NCBI GenBank assembly: GCA_963805255.1
Contig: CAWDTK010000022.1
Coordinates: 1-64,000, forward strand
Direction: 5' to 3'
Source of the DNA: Bog-532 sp963805255
Lineage (GTDB): Bacteria; Actinomycetota; Actinomycetes; Streptosporangiales; Streptosporangiaceae
Length of the DNA stretch: 64,000 nucleotides
How positions within the stretch are numbered: position 1 is the stretch's first letter; each line of letters starts with the position of its first letter. The notes under the pieces are model-generated. The model was given only the letters and a program-made list of their open reading frames with translations, was not told the origin of the DNA and searched no databases. Positions 47,311 through 56,547 of the stretch are shown here, piece by piece. The position numbers were made by a program, and so were the translations under genes.

Positions 47311-47889
47311 CTAGGATGGCGACTCTTCCCTCGGATCATCCGCGCCGCGCTCGTGGCCGCGTACCAATGTCGTTACCTCTCGGGTGATTCCGATCGATGG
47401 CCCGCCGATCATCTCCCATGCCCGACTGATCCCGATTAGGAAGCAGACCACCACCAGGGTTGCGATCGTGTTCACTGCGCCAGAATCGCCAGGACTGATG
47501 GTCACGTCTATTCCCTCGATCAGCTGGATCACGAACGTGACCGCGAGCACGATCAGCAACAGCCCACTACGCAGTGTGGCCCGCTGTGCCTGGCGCAGGC
47601 GGACCAGCGATAGCAGCGACGCCGTGACGAACGTGAGCCCGATGACCGCCACGGCGACCGCGGTTGGCCCGATCTTGTGCCCGGGAATCAGCGCGAACAG
47701 CGAGACCGCCAGCGCGTTGATGAATGCCGTCAGCGCCGCCGACCCGCGGATGCGGTGAAGCTGCCCCTCCGCCTTAGCCAGGGCCAGCCGCTGCGCGGAA
47801 ACCGAGATAACGACGAATAGCAGCCCAATCAGCGCGCCAGCAGCGCTTGCACTCGCCACGAAAAAGTCATGGATGCTCTGAGGTACCAC
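47311..47889 (-). CDS. membrane protein, five predicted helices
   Basis: A 192-residue protein from GTG 47,889 (VVPQSIHDFFVASASAAGAL). Helices: IGLLFVVISVSAQRL, ALTAFINALAVSLFALIPG, AVAVAVIGLTFVTASLLSLV, SGLLLIVLAVTFVIQLIEGI and NTIATLVVVCFLIGISRAWE. The tail is charged (RGHERGADDPREESPS). No family function is recognised. It is convergent with the IS element. Confidence 0.7.
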   Translation of the reverse strand: MVPQSIHDFFVASASAAGALIGLLFVVISVSAQRLALAKAEGQLHRIRGSAALTAFINALAVSLFALIPGHKIGPTAVAVAVIGLTFVTASLLSLVRLRQAQRATLRSGLLLIVLAVTFVIQLIEGIDVTISPGDSGAVNTIATLVVVCFLIGISRAWEMIGGPSIGITREVTTLVRGHERGADDPREESPS

Positions 47890-48328
47890 CTCGTGATTCT
47901 CGCAGCCGGAACCCGGTGGGGTGAGCACCGGCCAAACTGACCACCAAGGCCGACCACAACAGGAACCGATGCATGCCGATCCTGATGGACGCGCCAAGGC
48001 CGCTATCCCAGGTGAGCGATCCGGAGCGACAGTCTGGGTGTGTCTTACAAGCGAGGGGTCACTCATACGAGCCCTGCCATTTCCGTCACTGTGGCTGTAT
48101 CGGCGATCGTCCCCTCGGTCGCGCATGAGCGTGGGATGTCCCGCGCGGCCGGTCAGGCTCGGTGATTGTCCCGGCCGGGCCCGGCACAGTTCGCCGTCGC
48201 CGGGCAAAATCGAAACGTTTCCAATGGGCGTGGCTCCACGCAGCCTCTGGGCACCGCACCCCTTGAGGCCCATCGACAGCCCAGTCCCTTGGCTGCTAAC
48301 ATGAGCCGCGCCCTGGGTGGGAGGTTCG
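47890..48328. other. no gene seen
   Basis: Open frames here lack family features. It is the upstream region shared by the divergent membrane protein and lipoprotein genes. Confidence 0.4.
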
Positions 48329-48892
48329 TTGAAACGTCTAATGGCCCTCGTCATTGGCCTGGTGATCCTGTTCGGCGGGGCCACGGCGTGCGGCTCGTCG
48401 AGCACGTCGACGCACGCCGCAACGTCGGCCAGTCAGGCCGCGCCCGGCGCTGGTACCCAGACCGGTTCCGCGTCGGCCGCCTCCTGCGCGAAAGCCGGGA
48501 CGCGGACGATCCCCAAGACCCGGCTGCTGGCCGATCTAGGCCTGACCTACGGGGCTTTCCACCGCTACCTGTACAACCCCTACAAGGCCGGGGCGTTCCA
48601 CCAGGGCGCCAACGGGCGGACCAAGGCCATCATCAAGGCCGGACTGGCGTCGGCAGCGATCGTCAAACTACTCAGCAACGCTGGCAAGAACGCCGCCGCG
48701 GACCCGACGTTGTGCAAGTTCGTCCCGAACATCGACAACATCAAAGGCAGCCTGACCAGCCTGACCAGCAAGATCAAGGGCGGAACTGCCACCTCAAGCG
48801 AGGTCAACAATACAAGCGGCCTGTTTGACCAGCTCAAGAGCGGCACCGGGTTCACCGCGCCGAGCAACGCGTCGCTGCCGGGGCTGGGCTGA
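48329..48892 (+). CDS. secreted lipoprotein of unknown function
   Basis: About 187 residues. The signal peptide KRLMALVIGLVILFGGATAC ends in a lipobox (G-A-T-A-C). TTG 48,329 follows GGGAGG; GTG 48,317 and ATG 48,341 are alternative starts. A Ser/Thr/Ala-rich linker precedes a soluble helical domain: LLADLGLTYGAFHRYLYNPY, KAIIKAGLASAAIVKLLSNA and LTSLTSKIKGGTATSSEVNN. Two Cys residues (in ASCAKAG and PTLCKFV) could form a disulphide. No domain is recognised. Confidence 0.7.
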   Translation: MKRLMALVIGLVILFGGATACGSSSTSTHAATSASQAAPGAGTQTGSASAASCAKAGTRTIPKTRLLADLGLTYGAFHRYLYNPYKAGAFHQGANGRTKAIIKAGLASAAIVKLLSNAGKNAAADPTLCKFVPNIDNIKGSLTSLTSKIKGGTATSSEVNNTSGLFDQLKSGTGFTAPSNASLPGLG

Positions 48893-49197
48893 GCCCAAAG
48901 CGTCCCTCAACGGAGAATGGCTCTTAAGGCGAGCTGCGCACTGCGGACCAGACGTGGACCGGCCGATCTTTCACTGATCAATCTGTGCAGGCACAGACAT
49001 AGACGAGCTACCGCCTCCGGAGCCGTACGGCGAACCGGTCTGGCCAGCGGGCCACCATCTCCCCCAGGCCTCGTGCCAGCCCTGGGTGACGTGTCCCTCG
49101 ATCAGCCGCGGTGCCCCGGTCTGCAGGAGATCGCTGACCTGCTCGGCGGCAGTACGCGCAAGTGCCTTGGCGATACTCCGCCTCGCCCGCCGGCGCA

Positions 49198-49370
49198 TCA
49201 ACGTCCTGTACGCAGGGCGCCGTGGCCGGAGTCGGGGTAGATGACCAGCTCGGCGTTGGGGATCTTCTGCGCCATCAGGAACGAATTCGGGGTGGGTACC
49301 ATGGCGTCGCGGATTCCGTTCACGATCAGGGTCGGCTGGCTCGCGGGGGCGCCGGCTGATCCATCCGGCG
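49198..49370 (-). pseudogene. alpha/beta hydrolase C-terminal fragment
   Basis: The minus strand reads QPTLIVNGIRDAMVPTPNSF then LMAQKIPNAELVIYPDSGHG. It contains the acid-residue strand (NGxRDxxVP) and the catalytic-His loop (YPDSGHG) of alpha/beta hydrolases. It stops at 49,198-49,200; the nucleophile-elbow region is absent. Confidence 0.6.
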
Positions 49371-49639
49371 ACCGTGTGAGCCGCCCGCCCCGGCTTCCGT
49401 GTCGCCCGCATGGGTGAGCAGGACGGCGGTCATGGCCTCGGGTCTACCCGGCGATCAGGTCGAACTCGTTGCCTTCGATGTCGTAACCAGCCTCCAGCAG
49501 GGATCGCATCACGCTGAGCGGCAGCGCGACCACAGATCGAAAAACCGCGACTGTAATACTTGGTTCAACAACATGGTGTCGCCGCTGCCGTTCGCGATAA
49601 ACGTCGAGGTGAAGTGACCCGCGGTCGCCCCCGCGGCGC

Positions 49640-49969
49640 TCACTCCGCAGAGGCTGGCGCTGCGAGTGCCGCGTTCAGGTCGAAGCCGGGAAACAGAGCC
49701 ATGTTGGTGGTCGAGTAGGCCCAGCGAATCTTCCGGACGTCGTGGTATTCGGGGCTGTCATACCAGCCACGAGCCTTCTCGGCGTCCGGGAACTTCATGA
49801 CGACGAGACGAGGGCTCCACTTACCCTCGATCACCTCAGGTTCGTCGCTGATCACGAGGAACTCTCCGCCGTAATCCTCCATGAAGCTCTGGAAGTCCCA
49901 CGCCTCCCCGTATCCCTCGTATTTCACGGGGTCCTTAACGTCGATCAATGCGACGATGTATGCGGGCAT
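49640..49969 (-). CDS. DUF1330 domain protein
   Basis: A 109-residue protein, MPAYIVALIDVKDPVKYEGY, with GGEFLVISDEPEVIEGKW, RLVVMKFPDAEKARGWYDSP and EYHDVRKIRWAYSTTNMAL. This is a single ferredoxin-like dimeric alpha/beta barrel, the usual size for DUF1330. The biochemical role of the family is unknown. It appears to be monocistronic. Confidence 0.88.
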   Translation of the reverse strand: MPAYIVALIDVKDPVKYEGYGEAWDFQSFMEDYGGEFLVISDEPEVIEGKWSPRLVVMKFPDAEKARGWYDSPEYHDVRKIRWAYSTTNMALFPGFDLNAALAAPASAE

Positions 49970-50226
49970 TCTGTTTCTCCTGCCAGGTCCAGTGGGATGC
50001 TGCAGCTGATCGGGCGACTTCGCGGGCGGTGAACTAACTGGAGCGCTCCGCCTCCATGTGGACGCGATTTACCACACTTACTGGCCCAAGGCCAGACTCG
50101 CAGGCTGGAGCATGATCCGAAGTGCAGTCAAGATGCGGATACCGCTCGGCCGGGTTGGAAGGCATAGTCGGACCTGTCGGCATACCCGTGACCGGACCTG
50201 GATCCATGCCTGCGGAGCCCGCCGTG

Positions 50227-51075
50227 TTATGCCGGGCGGCGCAACCAGACAAGACCGGCCGCGGTCAGCAGGGCCCCGGCCCCGATCATCACCAGCCATG
50301 GCGCAAGATTCACGGGCTGGCGTGGTGCGGCCCCACCGAACCCCGCCGAAACAGCGCCCTTCGGCATGATCTGACTGCCAGCCGCGTCGGTGACGGCGTC
50401 GACCTTCAGGCCGGAGGAGTCGTCAAGCACCACGATGGTGTGCACGGTGCCGGCGGCCAGCCTGACCGGCATGGCGGTGTGCTGGCCCGGCGTGGTGAAC
50501 TGCACGGTCTGCGCGCCCGGCGGGACGGCCGTGTACGACGTGGCCGACCCGAAGGCAAGCTGCCGCGCGAGGACGTCCGGTCCGTAGCTGACCGTCACCT
50601 GATGCTGCTTGAGCGAGGCCTGGAGGACCCGGACGACGGCCTTGCCCGCCGGCGTGGTCATCTGGTCCTTCAGCACTTCGGTCCGCAGTCCTGGGTCAGG
50701 GCCGAGGGCAGCCAGCGTGTACGCGGTCCCAGCGGCCACCCCGAAGCTCGTGGTCAGCGCGGGTTTGCTGGACGCCGGCGCGCCGAAGCCCCGCATCGCC
50801 ACCGTGTACTGCCCTGGGCTGACCGCCAGGTACGCCGAGACGGCGCCGTAGCTGACGTCCTTCAGCACGATGGGGCGCCCGGGGCTACCGAACGGATACA
50901 CGTACATGTCCATGGGCGGCGCCTCGGGAGACAGGTGGGCGATCCGGACCCATCCGTCCGGCGCGGCCGCGGGTGCCGCCGACGCCGCCGGTGATGTGGC
51001 CGCCACAAGGGCAGTGGTGCCCCCGAGTAGCGTGGTGATCGTCGCCAGCCGGGCAAGGCGCTGGAACAGACGCAT
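50227..51075 (-). CDS. secreted, membrane-anchored DUF4397 protein
   Basis: About 282 residues. ATG 51,075 is preferred because GAGAGG lies 8 nt upstream; GTG 51,084 is in frame. The Sec signal peptide (ATITTLLGGTTALVAATSPA, cut near ASAAPAA) is followed by DUF4397 beta-sandwich sequence: WVRIAHLSPEAPPMDMYVYP, YLAVSPGQYTVAMRGFGAPA, VVRVLQASLKQHQVTVSYGP and TVHTIVVLDDSSGLKVDAVT. A C-terminal helix (WLVMIGAGALLTAAGLVWLR) plus RRPA anchors it, without LPxTG. Its start overlaps the stop of the upstream gene region (6 bp gap), indicating an operon pair. Confidence 0.85.
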   Translation of the reverse strand: MRLFQRLARLATITTLLGGTTALVAATSPAASAAPAAAPDGWVRIAHLSPEAPPMDMYVYPFGSPGRPIVLKDVSYGAVSAYLAVSPGQYTVAMRGFGAPASSKPALTTSFGVAAGTAYTLAALGPDPGLRTEVLKDQMTTPAGKAVVRVLQASLKQHQVTVSYGPDVLARQLAFGSATSYTAVPPGAQTVQFTTPGQHTAMPVRLAAGTVHTIVVLDDSSGLKVDAVTDAAGSQIMPKGAVSAGFGGAAPRQPVNLAPWLVMIGAGALLTAAGLVWLRRPA

Positions 51076-51080
51076 GATGC

Positions 51081-52214
51081 TCACCTCTCATCTGATCTGT
51101 GCCCACCCAGGCGAAACGGGCCGCCGACGGCCGGCGGCCGCGGCGAGTCGGCGTCAACGACCGGCGAGAGCAGCCCCAGCGGGCTGGGCGCGGCGAACTC
51201 GATGCTCAGCCCGGCCTGGCCGACGACAGCGGCGTGGGCGGGCAGGTACGGCGGGTTCTGAGCGCGCACCATGGCCAGGGCCGCCGGCATACCGCGGGCG
51301 ATGCCGGTGATGTCCACCTCACGGAACAGCACCGGTGCGCCGGGGGCGGCATCACCGAACGCGGTCACCTGGAACGAGAACTGCGACGCCAGCGCCGCCA
51401 GCGTGGCCAGCAGGCGGGTATCCACCTCACCCGCCCGCAATTGTGCGGCGCCCGGCCCGGTGAACCGGATATGCGAGTTCCCGAGCAGCTGAGGTCCCGC
51501 GGCCCTGCGCACGGCGAGGTCGGCCCGCAGCGCGGCGCGGTAGGCGGACGCCCCGCCGGGCTCGACCGCGCGGACCTCGACCCGGTGACCGCCAGAACCG
51601 AAGCTCGCGATCAGCGCGGGCGCGTAACGGGCGGCCAGCTGGCCGTTGATCGACGGGAAGGTGACGAGGACGCCGGCGCCGGGCGGGCTGGCGGCCGCCG
51701 GCCGCAGTGGCATCAGCTGGCCCGCGGCGACGGCCCGTTCCTGCAGCGCCGCGCACATGCCGGGATAGCACGCGACGACCGCGCTGCCGCTCACCTGGCT
51801 GGCAATCCAGGCGGCTGCCTGGGCCTGCGCCGCAGCCGCCCGGGATGGCGGGCCAGTGCCGGCCGTAGGCACCCGCGTGGCCCGGGAGGAAGTGCCGGTG
51901 AGGCCGCCGGCAAGCCATACGACGATCCATGCGGCGCCCGCCAGGGCCAGGACGAGGGTGGCGAAGCGCCAACGCCGACGGGCATGCCAGGGCCGGGAAC
52001 CGCTCGCGCGCCGCCGCCTCGGACCGGCCGCCCGCAGCTGCCGCAACACCGACAGCTTGACGGTGTTAACCAGCACCCGGCCCCACGAGGGCTCCGCCTC
52101 CCTGGCCGGTCTCCTTACGGGCCCGGCCGACCTCGTCAGGGCCCCGGCGTCAAGCAGGACATTATGGGATGGCGCGGGATCGCGATCTTCCCGGCCCACA
52201 CTCACCACCCCCAC
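51081..52214 (-). CDS. single-pass membrane protein paired with the DUF4397 gene
   Basis: A 377-residue protein. The cytosolic basic N-terminus (VNTVKLSVLRQLRAAGPRRR) is followed by one transmembrane helix (FATLVLALAGAAWIVVWLAG). The extracytoplasmic domain follows: AAAWIASQVSGSAVVACYPG, MCAALQERAVAAGQLMPLRP, GVLVTFPSINGQLAARYAPA, LLATLAALASQFSFQVTAFG and VGQAGLSIEFAAPSPLGLL. No family is recognised. It lies immediately upstream of the DUF4397 gene and is probably co-translated with it. Confidence 0.65.
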   Translation of the reverse strand: MGVVSVGREDRDPAPSHNVLLDAGALTRSAGPVRRPAREAEPSWGRVLVNTVKLSVLRQLRAAGPRRRRASGSRPWHARRRWRFATLVLALAGAAWIVVWLAGGLTGTSSRATRVPTAGTGPPSRAAAAQAQAAAWIASQVSGSAVVACYPGMCAALQERAVAAGQLMPLRPAAASPPGAGVLVTFPSINGQLAARYAPALIASFGSGGHRVEVRAVEPGGASAYRAALRADLAVRRAAGPQLLGNSHIRFTGPGAAQLRAGEVDTRLLATLAALASQFSFQVTAFGDAAPGAPVLFREVDITGIARGMPAALAMVRAQNPPYLPAHAAVVGQAGLSIEFAAPSPLGLLSPVVDADSPRPPAVGGPFRLGGHRSDER

Positions 52215-52606
52215 CGGCTCATGACACTGCCGTTATCTGGCAAGCAGAGCACGCGAAATAGCCGGGCTCAACCGGAAGGGCCAATTGGTTACGATTTACG
52301 CGTTCTGTGGCGATCCAGCCTGATGTGCTGCCGCGCGCCCGAGGCGGTCGCCCCGCGGAACGCCGGGATCAAACCCAATCGATCACCCATGCCCGCGCGC
52401 CGCGGTGAGCCAGATGCCGGGTGCCGGCCGACCGGCCAGCTGGCGCGCCGGGGGTGATGCTACCCTGCTGACGTCGATGGCGACGGGAGAGGCCGCGTGG
52501 TTCGAGCCCGGAAAGACTGCGTGGCCTGCGGGCATCGCGCCTCATTCCGTTCCCAGGGACGAGGCGACAGCCACTGGTCCGACGGTGCGGCTGCGAGGTG
52601 GTGGCG
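52215..52606. other. no gene seen
   Basis: This is the region upstream of the divergent membrane-protein and SDR genes. No domain-bearing frame was found. Confidence 0.4.
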
Positions 52607-53293
52607 GTGACAGCGTCGGTCGTCGTCGGCGGGAGCAACGGCATCGGACGCGTCATCGCCCAGCGCTTCGCCGACCGGGATGAAGACGTGGTCATCACCA
52701 GCCGGGACCGGCGTCGAGCCAAGGAGGTAGCCGCCGCCATCGGGGGCGCCACCCGGGGGATTCCCCTTGATCTGTCCCGCCCGGCGGAGACCGCTGGCGC
52801 GCTGGCCAGCGTCACCGCCGTTGACCACCTGGTCATCACCGCCATCGAACAGGACGTCAACAGCCTAGCTGCCTTCGATCTCGACGCTGCCATCCGGGTG
52901 GTCACCATCAAGCTGGTTGGCTACGCCGAGACCGTGCGGGTTCTGCGTCCCTGTTTCCGGCCTGGCGCATCAGTGGTCCTCTTCGGCGGACTGGCCAAGG
53001 ATCGACCCTACCCGGGCTCGACAATGGTGACCACTTTCAATGCTGGCATCACGGGGCTCGCCAAGACCCTCGCCATCGAGCTGGCACCTTACCGGGTCAA
53101 CGCACTGCATTCGGGTCTGGTCGGCGACAGCCCCAAGTGGCGCGAGGTAACCGGCCACCCCCACGTGGCCCGTACCCCCATCGGCCGGCTGGTCACCATG
53201 GACGAAGTGGCCGACGCCACGGACTTCCTGCTGCGCAACACGGGGATCGACGGCCACGACCTGGTCATCGACGGCGGATTCCTGCTGACCTGA
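52607..53293 (+). CDS. short-chain dehydrogenase-like protein with atypical active site
   Basis: About 228 residues from GTG 52,607; GTG 52,598 is also possible. The Rossmann start VVVGGSNGIGRVIAQRFADR is canonical (GxxxGIG). The usual Tyr-x3-Lys pair is missing: the corresponding helix reads TMVTTFNAGITGLAKTLAIE where YxASKAA is expected, and the preceding Ser strand reads ASVVLFGGLAKDRP. The C-terminus is standard (VADATDFLLRNTGIDGHDLV, then IDGGFLLT). It may be a non-catalytic or divergent SDR. Confidence 0.8.
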   Translation: MTASVVVGGSNGIGRVIAQRFADRDEDVVITSRDRRRAKEVAAAIGGATRGIPLDLSRPAETAGALASVTAVDHLVITAIEQDVNSLAAFDLDAAIRVVTIKLVGYAETVRVLRPCFRPGASVVLFGGLAKDRPYPGSTMVTTFNAGITGLAKTLAIELAPYRVNALHSGLVGDSPKWREVTGHPHVARTPIGRLVTMDEVADATDFLLRNTGIDGHDLVIDGGFLLT

Positions 53294-53455
53294 CGCCGTG
53301 CTCCCCGGCTATCGGGGGCTCCCGGACCGCTCCACACGGGCAAGCCCCGTTCCGTACTGATGCGTCACGGAGTCCAAAGCCACGAGGCCCGCGCAGATGA
53401 GCTGCTGTTCGGTACCGTCCATAAGGTCCGTCTACGTTGCTCAGAGGGCATGCCG

Positions 53456-53569
53456 TTAGGAGTACAGCGGAAGGACATGCTCAGCGAGGGCTGACACCTG
53501 GCGCATCTCGGCGAGGGCGGGCATGAGGATCAGGCGGTCCAAACCTGCGCGCGCATATTCCGCGACCGC
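53456..53569 (-). pseudogene. F420-type oxidoreductase C-terminal tail
   Basis: Directly after the stop of the dehydrogenase gene, the minus strand reads AVAEYARAGLDRLILMPALA then EMRQVSALAEHVLPLYS and stops at 53,456-53,458. This is the typical end of LLM-class F420-dependent enzymes. The rest of the gene is absent. Confidence 0.5.
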
Positions 53570-54430
53570 TCAGTGACGGAAAGCGCGGAAAACCGCAGCC
53601 ATGTCCTCCCCGCCGTACCCGGAGTCGGCGGCCTTGCGGAACTGCTGTGCAACTGCGTCCATCAGCGTGGCGTCGGCGCCCGCCTCCCGCATCGCGGCGG
53701 CGATGAGCCCGGCGTCCTTGACCGCACCGTCCAGCGCGAACGCGGGCGGGAACTGGCCAGCGATCATCGCCTGGCCCTTGACGTGGAGATAGGGGGTGTC
53801 CACGGCGCTACCCTTGACCGCGTCCAGGAACACCTGGGGATCCAGGCCGAGACCCTGGGCGAACGCGATCGCCTGGGCGGTTGCGGCCACGATTGTCCCG
53901 GCCCAGGAATTGGCGACCAGCTTAAGGCGGGTGCCGTCGCCCGGCCGTTCACTGACCCAGACGGTGCGGGCGGCGATGGCGTCGAACAGCGGCGTGATCG
54001 GGTCCCGCAGCTGCTCGGGCCCGGCGGCAAGAACGAGGAGTTTCCCGTCCTCGGCGGGCTGGCGAGTACCCAGCACCGGGGCGTCGATGAACCGGGCGCC
54101 GCGCTTGCCGGCCAATGCAGGCAGCCGGTCACCGGCATCGTGCAGGCTCACCGTGCTCGTCTGGGCCCACAGGACCCCATCCGGCGCGCCCGGCAACGCT
54201 TCGGTCATCACCTCAGCCACCGAGCTGCCGTCCCACAGCATCGTGATCACTGCATCCACGCCCGCGACCGCCTCGGCAGCCGTGCCGGCCACGTGCGCGC
54301 CGTCTGCGGCCAAGGGTGCCGCCCGGCCGGAGGACCGGTTCCACACAGTGACGTCCAAACCGGACCGCAGCAGGCTGCGGGCCATTCCCGCGCCCATATT
54401 GCCGGTCCCCAGCACAGCGACGTGGCGCAT
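53570..54430 (-). CDS. 3-hydroxyisobutyrate dehydrogenase-family NAD(P)-dependent oxidoreductase
   Basis: A 286-residue protein from ATG 54,430 (MRHVAVLGTGNMGAGMARSL, the N-terminal GxGxMGxxMA motif). Then VDAVITMLWDGSSVAEVMTE, ARFIDAPVLGTRQPAEDGKL (substrate-binding region, altered from SGG), and GTRLKLVANSWAGTIVAATA with the catalytic Lys. The C-terminal helical domain is VFLDAVKGSAVDTPYLHVKG and FALDGAVKDAGLIAAAMREA. The substrate is unknown. Confidence 0.88.
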   Translation of the reverse strand: MRHVAVLGTGNMGAGMARSLLRSGLDVTVWNRSSGRAAPLAADGAHVAGTAAEAVAGVDAVITMLWDGSSVAEVMTEALPGAPDGVLWAQTSTVSLHDAGDRLPALAGKRGARFIDAPVLGTRQPAEDGKLLVLAAGPEQLRDPITPLFDAIAARTVWVSERPGDGTRLKLVANSWAGTIVAATAQAIAFAQGLGLDPQVFLDAVKGSAVDTPYLHVKGQAMIAGQFPPAFALDGAVKDAGLIAAAMREAGADATLMDAVAQQFRKAADSGYGGEDMAAVFRAFRH

Positions 54431-54620
54431 CAGCAGTCTCCCTCTCCTCGAACGCAGCGCGGCCTCGTGAGCGCGAACGTCTCCAGTCCGGTTGGCCAAG
54501 CCATTATGTGCATGTTCCAGCCAAACACATTGGCGAGACACATTGGTGAGCTCGGGGGGCACTCCCGTAGGTCACGCTTCGGGTCGCTGCCGCCCGGGAC
54601 CGCGGCCGGCTGAGCGCCGG

Positions 54621-54734
54621 ATGGTCAGAGACTATGTCGCCGGCTTCGAGCAGAACGGCTGCGACGAGCTGATCTTCACCACCGGCTCGTCCCGGCTGAC
54701 CAGGTCACACTCCTCGCCAAGGCGATCGCGTAAG
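54621..54734 (+). pseudogene. F420-type oxidoreductase C-terminal fragment
   Basis: From ATG 54,621: MVRDYVAGFEQNGCDELIFT, then after a frame change near 54,690 QVTLLAKAIA and stop 54,732-54,734. The pattern (Y...F...GCDELI......Q..LLA.A) is an LLM-class C-terminus. Confidence 0.5.
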
Positions 54735-55122
54735 CCTACGACGCCGGAACCGCGGCGGCGGCTGGCCGGAACCGCGATGCCCGGCCGATGGCCCGCCTCC
54801 CTGGCCGGCCCTGGGAGCGGCTGGGATCGGCGCGGCGATCGGCGGGTCGCCGCCAGCGGACGGGCCAGCGCGGCGGCCGTCCATCGGGTGATGTTCGCGA
54901 TGGTGGCCAGCCGGCTGCCGTCAGCGGGGCCGTAGCCAACCGGGCGCCTTCTCACCCAGGCGCACCGCCGGCGGGCAGGCAGATTCCAGGCCGTAGCATC
55001 CCGCCGGTCCGTCCGTATCGCCACGACCAGCGCCAGCCTCCTTGCGGAGGGCCGCTGATCCCGCAGCGTGCCGCCCTGGCATGTAATGGGACTGACCCGC
55101 TGTTGCGATGGAGGCAGGCTCG

Positions 55123-56502
55123 ATGACGTACCAGGTAGTGAACCCCGCCACAGGCAAGGTAGAAAGCGAGTACCCGACGGCGACCGACGCCGAGGTCAGC
55201 GACGTGCTGGAGAGAGCCGGACGGGGCTACATCTCGTGGCGGCGTACTTCCATGGAAGAGCGCGCCGAGATCCTGCGCCGGGTCTCCCGGCAGTACCGCG
55301 ACCGCGCTGGCGAACTGGCCGCGATCATCACCCGGGAGATGGGTAAGATCACCAACGAGGCCAGGGGAGAGCCGCGGTTCGCCGCCGCCATCTACCAGTA
55401 CTATGCCGACAACGGGGCGGCGCTGCTCAAGGATGAGCCGCTGGCCTCGAACCTGCCGGGTACGGCCTGGGTGCGCAAGACCCCGATCGGGGCGCTGCTG
55501 GGCATCATGCCGTGGAACTATCCCTATTACCAGGTTGCCCGGTTCGCCGCGCCGAACCTGATGATCGGTAACACCATCGTGCTCAAGCATGCGCCACAGT
55601 GCCCGGAGTCAGCCCTGGCCATGGAGCAGATGTTCCGCGACGCCGGGCTGCCAGAAGACGCTTATATCAACATCTTCGCGAGCAACGAGCAGGTCGCCGG
55701 CATGATCGCCGACCCGCGTATCGCCGGGGTGTCGGTGACCGGCAGCGAGCGGGCCGGGTCGGCCGTGGCCTCTGTGGCCGGGCAGAACTTGAAGAAGGTT
55801 GTGCTGGAGCTGGGCGGCTCGGATCCGTTCATCGTGCTGGACGGTGCCGACCTGCCGGAGGTGGCCAAGACGGCCGCAGCGGCCAGGATGGAGAACGGGG
55901 GGCAAGCTTGCAATGCATCCAAGCGGATGATCGTGACCGATGCGGTCTACGACGACTTCATGCGCGAGTTCACGGCGGCGATGTCCAGCTACGTGACGGG
56001 GGATCCGACCGACCCGGCGACGAGCTACGGGCCGCTGTCCTCTGAGCAGGCGGCGCGCAACCTGATGGCGCAGATCGACAACGCAGTCAGTAAGGGTGCA
56101 ACGGTCCACCTCGGAGGGCATCGCATCGACGGGCCGGGCGCATTCGTGGAGCCGACCGTGCTGTCCGGCGTGACCCCGGACATGCGGGCCTACCGGGAGG
56201 AGCTGTTCGGTCCGGCGGCCGTGGTCTACCAGGTCGCCGACGCCGATGAGGCGATCGAGCTGGCCAACAGCAGCATTTTCGGGCTGGGCGGGTCCGTCTT
56301 CAGCAGCGACGAGAAGCTGGCCGTGGAAGTCGCCGACCGGCTCGACGTCGGGATGGTCTGGATCAACACTGCCGAACTCGGCGGCCCGGAGCTACCGTTT
56401 GGCGGCACCAAGCGATCCGGTGTCGGCCGCGAGCTCGGGCCGCTGGGGATCGACGAGTTCGTCAACAAGAAGCTCATCCATACGCCGCCCACGGCGCAGT
56501 AA
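55123..56502 (+). CDS. NAD(P)-dependent succinate-semialdehyde dehydrogenase-type ALDH
   Basis: A 459-residue protein. ATG 55,123 follows GGAGG by a good distance; ATG 55,108 is in frame. N-terminus MTYQVVNPATGKVESEYPTA. Motifs: GIMPWNYPYYQVARFAAPNL, VSVTGSERAGSAVASVAGQN, LELGGSDPFIVLDGADL (general-base Glu), NGGQACNASKRMIVTDAVYD (catalytic Cys in GQAC) and ELPFGGTKRSGVGRELG. It matches the GabD/Sad-like subfamily that oxidises succinate semialdehyde, but the exact substrate is not fixed by sequence. Confidence 0.92.
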   Translation: MTYQVVNPATGKVESEYPTATDAEVSDVLERAGRGYISWRRTSMEERAEILRRVSRQYRDRAGELAAIITREMGKITNEARGEPRFAAAIYQYYADNGAALLKDEPLASNLPGTAWVRKTPIGALLGIMPWNYPYYQVARFAAPNLMIGNTIVLKHAPQCPESALAMEQMFRDAGLPEDAYINIFASNEQVAGMIADPRIAGVSVTGSERAGSAVASVAGQNLKKVVLELGGSDPFIVLDGADLPEVAKTAAAARMENGGQACNASKRMIVTDAVYDDFMREFTAAMSSYVTGDPTDPATSYGPLSSEQAARNLMAQIDNAVSKGATVHLGGHRIDGPGAFVEPTVLSGVTPDMRAYREELFGPAAVVYQVADADEAIELANSSIFGLGGSVFSSDEKLAVEVADRLDVGMVWINTAELGGPELPFGGTKRSGVGRELGPLGIDEFVNKKLIHTPPTAQ

Positions 56503-56547
56503 TCGCGCCCCGTGACCGCAGCCCCGGCCAGGCACTCCGCCAGGCGG

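Noticed and set aside
49399..49617. Minus-strand segment LPLSVMRSLLEAGYDIEGNE ending FDLIAG
   Set aside because: It looks like a genuine C-terminal tail, but it is too short to assign to a family and has no start.
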